A DNA stretch of 7,532 bases from DASZZV01 sp035544835 (GCA_035544835.1 DASZZV010000273.1:1-7532), one strand, 5' to 3'; shown: positions 1-6,371, counted from the first letter of the stretch. Translations and numbers: made by a program. The notes: a model not told the origin generated them from the sequence alone.

Positions 1-699
1 GTAATCGGCGATTCGCATATCGGTCTTAAAGACGGAGACGAATCGAAGATGGTGAGCTGGCTCGAACGACTCCGTGCGGCTAAGCCGACGGCGCTTTATC
101 TCAACGGCGACGTCTTCCATTACTTCATCGGAAACCCGAACTTCATCACGTCCTCGGTGGAGCGGGTCTTCGAGAAGCTCCAGCAGCTCCGAGATGAGGG
201 AACGGCCATTCATTACGTCGAGGGCAACCGCGATTTCTTTGTGAAGGGCTCGATTGCCGAGAAGGCCGTCTCGGAGGTGTCGACGGCCTCCACCATTCAG
301 GCCGGAGACAAGCGCTATTTCGTCATTCACGGCGATATGATCAATGACCGTGACCTGCCGTACCGCTTCTGGCGTTACGCCTCCAAGAACATCATCACCA
401 GGCTGGCCGTGGGACTCATCCCGAAAAAGACCGCCCGCCGCTTCGTCGACAGCGTCGAGAAAAAGCTGGCCCGCTCGAATTTCAAACATAAGACGCGCCT
501 CCCGGTGGAGTTGATGGAGGCCTATGGCCGCGCCCGCGCCAACGAAGGGATCGATGTGGTCGTGCTCGGTCACTTCCATCACAAGCTGGTCCTCGACACC
601 GGCCCGGCAACCGTCGCCGTTCTACCAGCCTGGTTCATCGGCGGCGAAGCGATGCGCATCTCGCCAACCACCGGAGCCTACGAGTTCGTAGTCGTATGA
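1..699 (+). CDS. lpxH: UDP-2,3-diacylglucosamine diphosphatase-like metallophosphoesterase (LpxH-like), 5'-truncated
   Basis: The frame is open from base 1, so the gene starts outside the window. In E. coli LpxH the first metal motif lies near residue 8, so probably only a few residues are missing. The 232 visible residues carry the calcineurin-like metallophosphoesterase motifs in order: GDSH (D4, H6), NGD (D37), GNRD followed by FF (75-78), HGD (110-112) and GHFHH (190-194). The GNRDF block is typical of LpxH and COG2908 proteins. LpxH hydrolyses UDP-2,3-diacylglucosamine to lipid X at the inner face of the cytoplasmic membrane in lipid A synthesis. The last motif is GHFHH where classical LpxH has GHTHR, so a related phosphoesterase role cannot be excluded. 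The stop is 7 bp before the next gene, which suggests cotranscription. Family assignment is firm; the exact substrate is inferred. Confidence 0.75.
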   Translation, partial: VIGDSHIGLKDGDESKMVSWLERLRAAKPTALYLNGDVFHYFIGNPNFITSSVERVFEKLQQLRDEGTAIHYVEGNRDFFVKGSIAEKAVSEVSTASTIQAGDKRYFVIHGDMINDRDLPYRFWRYASKNIITRLAVGLIPKKTARRFVDSVEKKLARSNFKHKTRLPVELMEAYGRARANEGIDVVVLGHFHHKLVLDTGPATVAVLPAWFIGGEAMRISPTTGAYEFVVV

Positions 700-706
700 G
701 AGTTAC

Positions 707-1510
707 ATGTTTCTCCCGCCGATCCCGGCGGCAGGCAGAACCGTGCGAGTAACATTTCTCGGGAGCGGAACCTCGACCGGCGTTCCCACCGTGGGCTGCG
801 GATGCGCAGTCTGCACGTCGACGAATCCGAGAAATAAACGACTTCGTCAGTCGGTGAAAATCGAGGTGAAGGGCAAGCACTTTCTTATCGATACGACGCC
901 CGACCTTCGCACTCAGCTGCTGCGCGATCCAATCCCGCGGCTCGATTTCGTGCTCTTCACACACTCGCACGCCGACCATCTGATGGGACTCGATGACGTT
1001 CGTCCTTTCAATTTCATCCATCGCACCACCGTCCGCGCCTTCGCTCACCCTCATACCGCAAAGGCGATTCGCCGAGCTTTCAGCTACATCTGGGACCATT
1101 CCACGCAAATCGGCGGGGGCAAACCGCAGATCGAGCTCATCGAAGTGGATGGGCCCTTTGAATGCGACGGGATCGAGATCATTCCGATTCCAGTGCAGCA
1201 CGGCGACTGGACGATTCTCGGTTACAGGATCGGACCCTTCGCCTACATCACCGATACGAATGGGATTCCCGAGGAATCGCGGCGTCTCCTGGAGGGTGTC
1301 GAAGTCCTGGCCATCGACGGACTGCGTCTTCGACCGGATCATCCCACTCACTTCACGATCCCGCAGGCCATCGAGGCGACGACAGGAATCGCTTCACGTG
1401 ACACGTATCTCATTCATCTCAGCCACGACGTCGATCATGACGTCGTGGAGAGCACCCTGCCCCCTTCGTTTCATCTCGCCTGGGACGGACTCGTGCTCGA
1501 CTTCGCATGA
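707..1510 (+). CDS. MBL-fold metallo-hydrolase, PhnP-like (COG1235 type)
   Basis: This encodes a cytoplasmic metallo-beta-lactamase-fold hydrolase of 267 aa. After the opening strand VRVTFLGSG it has the cysteine cluster GCGCAVC (residues 30-36), typical of PhnP-like proteins and usually a structural zinc site. The metal motif HSHADH follows at 86-91, then H165 in VQHGDW, D183 in YITD, and H240 in LSHD. All catalytic ligands are present. PhnP itself cleaves phosphoribosyl cyclic phosphate, but no phn genes are nearby, so the substrate is unknown. The start is uncertain. ATG at 707 has only a weak GAGAG upstream and adds 12 non-conserved residues. GTG at 743 gives the family-typical N-terminus MRVTFLGSG and has AGG 7 nt upstream. 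The stop overlaps the aroA start by 4 bp (ATGA), which suggests translational coupling. Confidence 0.88.
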   Translation: MFLPPIPAAGRTVRVTFLGSGTSTGVPTVGCGCAVCTSTNPRNKRLRQSVKIEVKGKHFLIDTTPDLRTQLLRDPIPRLDFVLFTHSHADHLMGLDDVRPFNFIHRTTVRAFAHPHTAKAIRRAFSYIWDHSTQIGGGKPQIELIEVDGPFECDGIEIIPIPVQHGDWTILGYRIGPFAYITDTNGIPEESRRLLEGVEVLAIDGLRLRPDHPTHFTIPQAIEATTGIASRDTYLIHLSHDVDHDVVESTLPPSFHLAWDGLVLDFA

Positions 1511-2781
1511 AGACCATTCCGAAGATCGTCCGCGCGTATGGCAGCATTTCGGCCCCGCCGTCCAAGTCCTACACAGCTCGCGCAGTCGTTCTCGCAGCCA
1601 TGACGGCGACTCCCGTCACGATCGTCCGCCCGCTCGACAGCGACGACTCCAGATATGCCGTCGAGGCCCTGCGCAAGATCGGCTATCACGTGAGCGGCTC
1701 GCTGGCAAGCGAGATCACGATCGGCGAACGGACCAGCATGTCGGCAAACGAAGTCGAGGTCTTTGTCGGAAATGCCGGCACGGCCATGCGTTTTCTCACC
1801 GGCTTTCTCGCTTTCACGCCGGGACGCTTTCTGCTCACCGGCGAGGCGCGCATGCACGATCGCCCGATTGCCGACCTGGTCGGAGCGCTCCAGTCCATCG
1901 GCGCCGAGATCGAGTACGCCGGCAAAGAAGGATTTCCGCCCCTGCACATCCGGGGTAAGCGCATGCGGGGCGGCTTTGAAATGGCTATCTCCGGAGCGGT
2001 GTCGAGCCAGTTCGTTTCGTCGCTCATTCTGGCCGGGTCGACGCTCGCGGGTGGGCTCACCCTCCGCATCGAGTCGCTGGCGTCGAAACCCTATGTCGAC
2101 ATCACCCGCGACATTCTCGAGGAATTTGGAGGACGGGTAGAGAGCCTGGGCGACGGGCGCATCCGCGTTCACGAGGCCCGGCTGGCTCGCGATCGCTATG
2201 AAGTCGAAGGCGATTACTCATCCGCCTCCTACTGGATGGCCGCGGCGGCGGTCACCGGCGGAGAGGTTCGGATCTCCGGTCTCCGCGAGAGCTCGGCGCA
2301 GGGCGATCGCCTGTTCATCGAAATCCTCGAGAAGCTCGGCTGCACTGCCTCGTGGAGCGAGGGCGCGCTGGTGATGCGGGGACCGCAGACTCTTGGTGGC
2401 GGAATCTTCGACTGCAACCAGACGCCCGACATCGTTCCCACGCTTGCTGCAATCGCTCCCTTCGCCTCCGCCCCGATCGAAATCGTCAATATCGCCACCC
2501 TGCGCGTGAAGGAATCCGATCGCATTGCCACGGTTGCCGCGGAGCTTCGAAAGCTCGGGGCAACGGTCGAGGAACGAGATGACGCCATGGTGATTCAGCC
2601 CGGCGTCTCCACCGTTCCGGCGACGATCGAGACCCACAACGATCATCGGATCGCCATGAGCTTCGCGATCGCCGGACTCAGGCGTGGGAATGTCTCGATC
2701 GCCAACGAGCAGGTTGTATCGAAGTCCTATCCCCGTTTCTGGAAAACGCTCGACGAGCTCATAAAAAGCTCCGAGAGTTGA
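1507..2781 (+). CDS. aroA: 3-phosphoshikimate 1-carboxyvinyltransferase (EPSP synthase)
   Basis: AroA transfers enolpyruvate from phosphoenolpyruvate to shikimate-3-phosphate, the sixth shikimate-pathway step toward chorismate, in the cytoplasm. The 424 aa length is normal (E. coli 427). Visible signatures are PPSKS with K20, S21 and R25; GNAGTAMR at 88-95 with the PEP-site glycine G91 retained; RMHDRP at 115-120; SSQF of the shikimate phosphate site; RVKESDR at 333-339; and DHRIAMS from D379. All catalytic residues appear intact. The N-terminal block reads APPSKSYTAR rather than the enterobacterial LPGSKS form, resembling the version I know from archaeal and some other non-proteobacterial enzymes. 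The ATG overlaps the stop of the upstream MBL gene as ATGA, so initiation is probably coupled. A hairpin-rich region follows the stop. Confidence 0.97.
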   Translation: MKTIPKIVRAYGSISAPPSKSYTARAVVLAAMTATPVTIVRPLDSDDSRYAVEALRKIGYHVSGSLASEITIGERTSMSANEVEVFVGNAGTAMRFLTGFLAFTPGRFLLTGEARMHDRPIADLVGALQSIGAEIEYAGKEGFPPLHIRGKRMRGGFEMAISGAVSSQFVSSLILAGSTLAGGLTLRIESLASKPYVDITRDILEEFGGRVESLGDGRIRVHEARLARDRYEVEGDYSSASYWMAAAAVTGGEVRISGLRESSAQGDRLFIEILEKLGCTASWSEGALVMRGPQTLGGGIFDCNQTPDIVPTLAAIAPFASAPIEIVNIATLRVKESDRIATVAAELRKLGATVEERDDAMVIQPGVSTVPATIETHNDHRIAMSFAIAGLRRGNVSIANEQVVSKSYPRFWKTLDELIKSSES

Positions 2782-2803
2782 TTTCGGCCGGTAGCACGTA
2801 TTA

Positions 2804-2818
2804 ACGGGTGCAACCCGT
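2804..2818 (+). other. Small hairpin just after aroA
   Basis: ACGGGT, a 3-nt loop GCA, then ACCCGT form a perfect 6-bp stem 22 nt after the aroA stop. It abuts the larger inverted-repeat element and has no T-tract, so it is not a classical intrinsic terminator. It may help end or stabilise the aroA message. Confidence 0.4.
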
Positions 2819-2997
2819 AGGGCCGCACGGCGTGCGGCCGATACCATTGGTCACGGCGGAAACAACGGTTCAACGGAAACCAAGCGGGCGGATGACCTTC
2901 GCAGAAACGTCACGAGTGATTTGTCGCCGAGGGATTCGCCCATTGTCGTTCGTGTTCCGCGACCGAAGGTACCGGCCGCACGCCGTGCGGCCCTACG
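2816..2997. repeat. 182-bp intergenic element with long terminal inverted repeats (MITE-like or dispersed palindromic repeat)
   Basis: The arms at 2816-2845 and 2968-2997 are reverse complements over 30 bp with one mismatch; the outer 24 bp match exactly. Each arm contains its own 19-bp near-palindrome, a 9-bp stem GGCCGCACG/CGTGCGGCC around one central base (2821-2839 and 2974-2992). Weaker complementarity with small gaps continues inward: GGTCACGGCGG on the left matches the reverse complement of CCGCGACC on the right. The element fills most of the 323 bp between aroA and the CorC gene. I see no convincing ORF in it. It could be a non-autonomous mobile element, a dispersed repeat, or a transcript-end structure. 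Confidence 0.75.
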
Positions 2998-3104
2998 CCC
3001 AGCACCTGGCGCAGAAACAGAAAACTTCCTCATCAAAACTTGCAGGAAATGCGGGCTGGAGGGTGAATTGATAGTATGCGTGACGTGACGAGCACATCCT
3101 GCCG

Positions 3105-4421
3105 ATGAGTCCCTGGTATCTCGCGCTCGCTCTCCTCTTCGTCGTGGCGAATGGATTCTTCGTCGCCGCGGAGTTCGCCCTGGTCAAGGTGCGACCGACG
3201 CAGCTGGCTGAGCTGTCTGCGAAGAACAGCTCCCGAGCGCGGATGGCGCGGCGGATCAGCAAACGACTCGACGCCTACCTCTCGGCGACACAACTCGGAG
3301 TGACACTGGCCTCCCTGGCGCTCGGGTGGGTCGGCGAGCCGGCCTTCGCGGCGCTTCTCCAGCCACGTCTGGCCGGCCTCGGGATTTTTGCAGTAGCGAC
3401 GGCCCATTCGATCGCTGCCACGGTCGCCTTCGTCATCATCTCCGGCCTTCACATCATCCTCGGGGAGCTCGGTCCGAAGTATCTGGCCATTCAGAAACCG
3501 GTCGGCACCACGCTCTGGACGGCGCACATACTTCGCGGCTTCTACCTGATGATGTTTCCGGCTATCTGGACCATCAACAAGATCTCGAATGCAGTGCTTC
3601 GTCTCGTCGGCATCAAACCAGCCGGCGAGGCCGAGCTGGCTCACTCCGAGGAGGAGCTGCGCCTGATGCTGACGCAACAGGGAACGGCGCTCTCGAAACC
3701 GAACCGGGAGATTATCGAGGGAGCATTCCAGCTCTCCAAGCTCAACGCGCGTCAGATCATGGTGCCGCGAACCGACGTAGCAATTCTGTCGGTGAGTCAC
3801 ACCATCGAGCAGAACCTCGAGATGATTCGCACCACCAAGCACACCCGCTATCCACTCTGCGATGGAAACCTCGACAACACCGTCGGGCTCATTCACGTGA
3901 AGGACCTTTTCCTGGCGCAACTGCGCGGGCCGGGTCGAAAACTCAACGACCTCCGGCGCGAGGTACTCTTCGTCCCCGAGACGACCTCGGTGGAAGGTCT
4001 GCTCTCCCAGTTCCTCGAGAGCAAGACACACATGGCCGTGGTTCTCGATGAATACGGCGGCGCCTCAGGAATCGTCTCACTGGAGAACATCACCGAAGAG
4101 CTCTTCGGCCAGATTCAGGATGAATTCGATCGCGAGCGGCCGGAAGTCGAGCCGCTGGGAGAAGGTAAGTACCGGGTTCGCGGTGATTATCTGATCGAGG
4201 ATCTCGCCGATCGGCTGAAGGTCGACGTCGGTGATCCCGCCGAGGAAACGGTTGGGGGATATGTCGTCGCGCAGTTGGGCCACGAGGTGAGTCCAGGCGA
4301 TCGATGTCATCTCGGCGAGCTCGCCGTCGATGTGCTGGAGGGTGAGCGATACCGCGTGCGCTGGGTTCTGATCACGCGAACCAAGCCCGGCGAACTGCTG
4401 GCCGGGGAGACGGTTCACTAA
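3105..4421 (+). CDS. HlyC/CorC family (CNNM/DUF21-CBS) transporter-like membrane protein
   Basis: This is a 438 aa inner-membrane protein of the usual family length. The N-terminal DUF21/CNNM domain covers about residues 1-190, with hydrophobic segments and the typical NGFFVAAEFALVKVR and ATQLGVTLASLALGW blocks. A CBS pair follows at about 215-345: IMVPRTDVAILS opens the first repeat, and HMAVVLDEYGG and GIVSLENITEELFGQI lie in the second. The C-terminal CorC_HlyC domain runs from YRVRGDYLIEDL to the end. Members act in Mg2+ or Co2+ efflux and homeostasis; the hemolysin name is historical. The CBS domains probably sense nucleotides or Mg-ATP. No strong SD precedes the ATG. The stop lies 28 bp before a strong hairpin, and the next gene converges. 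The gene stands alone, so its ion cannot be inferred from context. Confidence 0.93.
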   Translation: MSPWYLALALLFVVANGFFVAAEFALVKVRPTQLAELSAKNSSRARMARRISKRLDAYLSATQLGVTLASLALGWVGEPAFAALLQPRLAGLGIFAVATAHSIAATVAFVIISGLHIILGELGPKYLAIQKPVGTTLWTAHILRGFYLMMFPAIWTINKISNAVLRLVGIKPAGEAELAHSEEELRLMLTQQGTALSKPNREIIEGAFQLSKLNARQIMVPRTDVAILSVSHTIEQNLEMIRTTKHTRYPLCDGNLDNTVGLIHVKDLFLAQLRGPGRKLNDLRREVLFVPETTSVEGLLSQFLESKTHMAVVLDEYGGASGIVSLENITEELFGQIQDEFDRERPEVEPLGEGKYRVRGDYLIEDLADRLKVDVGDPAEETVGGYVVAQLGHEVSPGDRCHLGELAVDVLEGERYRVRWVLITRTKPGELLAGETVH

Positions 4422-4449
4422 CCACGCCGGCCGGATCCGCCAAATAAAA

Positions 4450-4469
4450 AGGCGGCCTTTCGGCCGCCT
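4450..4469 (-). terminator. Intrinsic terminator for the small - strand gene, possibly bidirectional
   Basis: AGGCGGCC, loop TTTC, GGCCGCCT form a perfect GC-rich 8-bp stem. Read on the - strand, the hairpin is followed by TTTTTATTTG, a classical T-tract, and it begins 26 nt after the small gene's stop. On the + strand the stem lies 28 nt after the CorC stop but lacks a T-run, so termination in that direction would be weaker. Confidence 0.85.
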
Positions 4470-4495
4470 CCTCAATGCGGAGCGATGAGCTCGTT

Positions 4496-4759
4496 TCAGC
4501 TCGGCATCATGGCGCGCCAACCGGTGCGTTTCTTCGGGCGCATCGAGGCACTGATCGCCAGCACCAGGAGCGTTCCAACAGCCCCGGCAGCGGCTCGTAC
4601 CCGGCGATCGCCTATGAGTGTCTTGACCTTATCCATACTCGGCATTGCGCTGCGAAGCCTCGTCATCCAACTGCGATGGTCAGGCGGCGAATACTGCCCG
4701 TCGTCGTGGCGATGGATCTGAGCTTCTTTCATGATTGCGTTCGTTTCCTGGATTCGCAT
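4496..4759 (-). CDS. Small single-TM protein of unknown function (87 aa)
   Basis: I do not recognise this protein. The ATG at 4759 is preferred over an in-frame TTG at 4783 because an AGGAGG lies 5 nt before it. The hydrophilic N-terminal part (about residues 1-50) is rich in charged residues and His. A hydrophobic stretch at about 56-73 (AAAGAVGTLLVLAISASM) follows, then a basic tail (RPKKR). The positive charge on both flanks leaves topology open; it could be a C-tail-anchored inner-membrane protein. The gene has a good SD upstream and a strong T-tract terminator downstream, so it looks genuine. A competing + strand reading of the same DNA lacks such signals. It follows the LOG gene on the same strand but is separated by 252 bp containing a repeat. 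Confidence 0.75.
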   Translation of the reverse strand: MRIQETNAIMKEAQIHRHDDGQYSPPDHRSWMTRLRSAMPSMDKVKTLIGDRRVRAAAGAVGTLLVLAISASMRPKKRTGWRAMMPS

Positions 4760-4764
4760 CAGCT

Positions 4765-4770
4765 CCTCCT
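4765..4770 (-). promoter_or_regulatory. Strong Shine-Dalgarno that fixes the start of the small TM gene
   Basis: On the - strand AAGGAGGAG precedes the ATG, with AGGAGG 5 nt from it. This selects the ATG over the upstream TTG codon. Confidence 0.8.
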
Positions 4771-4771
4771 T

Positions 4772-4824
4772 AGTCACTTGCAATAAGTGCTAGTTCGATG
4801 CCAGAAGAGGCAATGCAAGTCACT
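4772..4824 (-). other. Imperfect inverted repeat in the upstream region of the small TM gene
   Basis: AGTCACTTGCA (4772-4782) and TGCAAGTCACT (4814-4824) are reverse complements at 10 of 11 positions, with a 31-nt spacer. In a - strand transcript the stem would end one nucleotide before the SD region. It could be an operator for a dimeric regulator, an RNA stem tuning translation, or chance. Confidence 0.35.
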
Positions 4825-4876
4825 GAAATTACGGGAGAAATGGGGAATTCTCAGAGATGCACGAAATCGCTGGCCT

Positions 4877-5002
4877 CTTGTGTGGCACAGGCACTCTTTG
4901 CCTGTGTGCGCGGCGTCGAGCCGTGGCGTTTCTGTAACGACTTCACAGGGAGGTCGGCCTCGACGGCCGACTCACAGGCAAGAGTGCCCGTGCCAACACA
5001 AG
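4877..5002. repeat. Multi-hairpin dispersed repeat, copy A (degenerate)
   Basis: This is a 126-bp element matching copy B near the right end at most positions. It is built from consecutive hairpins. CACAGGCA/TGCCTGTG lies at 4886-4906. A weakened CGGC/GCCG around GTCGA follows. GTCGGCC/GGCCGAC lies at 4953-4971, and CACAGGCA/TGCCCGTG at 4973-4992 with one mismatch. The outer ends are imperfect inverted repeats beginning TTGTGTGGCAC. It starts 9 bp beyond the stop of the LOG gene. No ORF is supported in it. Confidence 0.85.
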
Positions 5003-5011
5003 AAGCCCGAG

Positions 5012-5785
5012 TCAGTCGGCCTCACCGATCTTCGTCAAGGCGTGTCGCTCGGTGTCGCGCTTCGTCTTCCGGAACGCCTCGAGGACGATCGCGGTGACCT
5101 GCGCGGGCTCATCAACGACGTGAATCGAGTCGACGTCCTCGGCTCTGATCATGTTCTCGATCAGCAGCCGCTCGCGTATCCAGGTCACCATGCCCGCCCA
5201 GTACTCGGATCCGAACAGGATCACGGGAAAGTTCGAGATCTTTCTGGTCTGGATTAGCGTCACTGCGCCGAATAGCTCGTCGAGCGTTCCGAAGCCTCCC
5301 GGAAATGTGATGAAGGCCTCGGAGTACTTGATGAACATCATCTTGCGCACGAAAAAGTAACGGAACTGCAGAGCGCGATCGACGTATGGGTTTACCTTTT
5401 GTTCGAAAGGCAGCTCGATATTGCAGCCGATGGAGAGTGCGCCCCCCTGCTGCGCTCCTTTGTTGGCAGCTTCCATGATTCCCGGACCGCCGCCGGTGAT
5501 GATGGCGAAGCCGGCTCGGGCCAGTAGCTCGGCCGTAGCGACGGCCAACTCGTAATACCTGTTGGCAATCGGAGTGCGGGCCGAACCAAAGATCGAAACG
5601 GCTGGATAGACGTCGGCGAGACTGTCGAATCCCTCGACGAACTCGCTGGTGATTCGGAGAACCCGCCAGGAGTCGCTCTGCAGCGTCTCGGACAGAGTCG
5701 GCCTGTCGAGCAGCTTCCGGTCTTCGAGCGACTCCCGCGGTTTTCCCGGTATCGTCAGATCGCCTTCAGTGTTCTTGATATCCAT
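5012..5785 (-). CDS. TIGR00730 / LOG-family Rossmann-fold protein (nucleotide 5'-monophosphate phosphoribohydrolase-like)
   Basis: This encodes a 257 aa cytoplasmic protein. The LOG signatures are clear: SIFGSAR at 64-70, TGGGPGIMEAAN at 97-108, the substrate-site pair R147-K148, and PGGFGTLDE at 162-170 with E170. The family was once labelled lysine decarboxylase. Characterised members remove ribose 5-phosphate from cytokinin or purine/pyrimidine monophosphates. About 60 residues precede the first Rossmann strand, longer than in minimal LOG proteins of about 190-200 aa; this stretch looks helical and charged. The ATG at 5785 is the only sensible start, and its SD is weak (GCAGG very close). 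The lipoprotein gene lies 43 bp upstream on the same strand, so cotranscription is likely. Repeat copy A begins 9 bp past the stop. The bacterial substrate is inferred only. Confidence 0.92.
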   Translation of the reverse strand: MDIKNTEGDLTIPGKPRESLEDRKLLDRPTLSETLQSDSWRVLRITSEFVEGFDSLADVYPAVSIFGSARTPIANRYYELAVATAELLARAGFAIITGGGPGIMEAANKGAQQGGALSIGCNIELPFEQKVNPYVDRALQFRYFFVRKMMFIKYSEAFITFPGGFGTLDELFGAVTLIQTRKISNFPVILFGSEYWAGMVTWIRERLLIENMIRAEDVDSIHVVDEPAQVTAIVLEAFRKTKRDTERHALTKIGEAD

Positions 5786-5828
5786 GCCTGCTTCTGAAAA
5801 CGACCGGGATCATACCGTTGCGCAAGCA

Positions 5829-6317
5829 TCAGCCGCGCAATTTGATGAACTTCGTCTCGACCAGCTTATCGCCGGGGAGATTGGACTGCCAGGCCGTTAC
5901 ACGAATGTTGCCGCTTTGCTTGTAGGAATGGAAGGCGCCCTGGATACTGAGCTTCACCGTCGAGTCCTGACCTGCTTCGATGTTACCGACTCGATAGGTA
6001 AACATCCGCGCCCCTTCTCCGCCCATGCTCTCAGTCATGTTCATGCCGTCGCCATGCGACTCGTGAACCACGGTGAGCTGGCTTGGAACTTCGACGTCGA
6101 TCTGAACATCGCTCAGGTTGTTAACGCCGGCGTTCCGAACCCGCGCCATGATCTCAGCCGATTCACCCTCCGACAATTCCTTCGGTGCCTCGAGCGAGAT
6201 TTTCATCACCTGACCGCGTCCGGTCACTGCCATCCCCGAGCTCTTGCAGCCGGCGAGAACGACCAGAAACGCCGCCACCGCGAGCAACATCAGTACCTTG
6301 CTGGAATTCGATTTCAT
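5829..6317 (-). CDS. Secreted lipoprotein with a DUF11/CARDB-like beta-sandwich domain
   Basis: This is a 162 aa lipoprotein precursor. The basic N-terminus (MKSNSSK) and hydrophobic core lead to lipobox LAGC with the lipidated Cys at 24. Lys at +2 does not match the Asp inner-membrane retention signal, so outer-membrane sorting is plausible. From about residue 36 to the end, the pattern GESAEIMARVRNAG, then DVQIDVEVPSQLTVV, then IEAGQDSTVKLSIQGAF is typical of DUF11/CARDB-like Ig-fold domains, often found in surface proteins. Between strands lies a His/Met-rich loop (H85, H88, M92, M94, M98, M105). The start is firm: AGGAGGTGA sits 6 nt before the ATG. The LOG gene is 43 bp downstream and a sugar kinase diverges. 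The specific function is unknown. Confidence 0.85.
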   Translation of the reverse strand: MKSNSSKVLMLLAVAAFLVVLAGCKSSGMAVTGRGQVMKISLEAPKELSEGESAEIMARVRNAGVNNLSDVQIDVEVPSQLTVVHESHGDGMNMTESMGGEGARMFTYRVGNIEAGQDSTVKLSIQGAFHSYKQSGNIRVTAWQSNLPGDKLVETKFIKLRG

Positions 6318-6320
6318 CCT

Positions 6321-6371
6321 TCACCTCCTGAGATTTGTGACTATTTCAGGTCGATCCAGTGCAAAGGAGGT
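6321..6371 (-). promoter_or_regulatory. Lipoprotein SD with a complementary upstream sequence (possible SD-sequestering stem)
   Basis: AGGAGGTGA (6329 down to 6321, - strand) is a near-full complement of the 16S tail. ACCTCCT on the same strand at 6371-6365 pairs perfectly with its AGGAGGT over 7 bp across a 35-nt loop. It would be active only if transcription starts upstream of 6371. On the + strand the same bases read AAAGGAGGT, an SD-like sequence with no start codon at a usable distance. Confidence 0.4.

Noticed and set aside
635..1351. Long - strand ORF of 238 aa opposite the MBL gene
   Set aside because: It is antisense to a gene with complete MBL motifs. Its protein is Arg/Asp-rich with no recognisable domain, as expected of a shadow frame in GC-rich DNA.
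993..1958. + strand ORF of 321 aa spanning the MBL-aroA junction
   Set aside because: It is out of frame with two well-supported genes. Its low-complexity Ser/Arg/Pro composition is typical of a spurious frame.
2808..3071. 87-aa + strand ORF in the aroA-CorC gap
   Set aside because: It is made largely of the inverted-repeat element's sequence; no SD and no recognisable protein.
3040..3077. Possible sigma-70 promoter before the CorC gene (TTGCAG ... TAGTAT)
   Set aside because: Spacing is about 26 bp; the properly spaced hexamer, GTGAAT, is a poor -10.
3033..4031. - strand ORF of 332 aa opposite the CorC gene
   Set aside because: It is antisense to a protein with intact DUF21 and CBS domains, and it has no family features of its own.
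4485..4721. 78-aa + strand ORF opposite the small TM gene
   Set aside because: A GGAG lies only 2 nt from its ATG, and the DNA is better explained by the - strand gene with a strong SD and terminator.
4787..4824. Possible promoter for the small TM gene (TTGCAT, 17 nt, AACTAG on the - strand)
   Set aside because: The -10 matches the consensus at only 2 of 6 positions.
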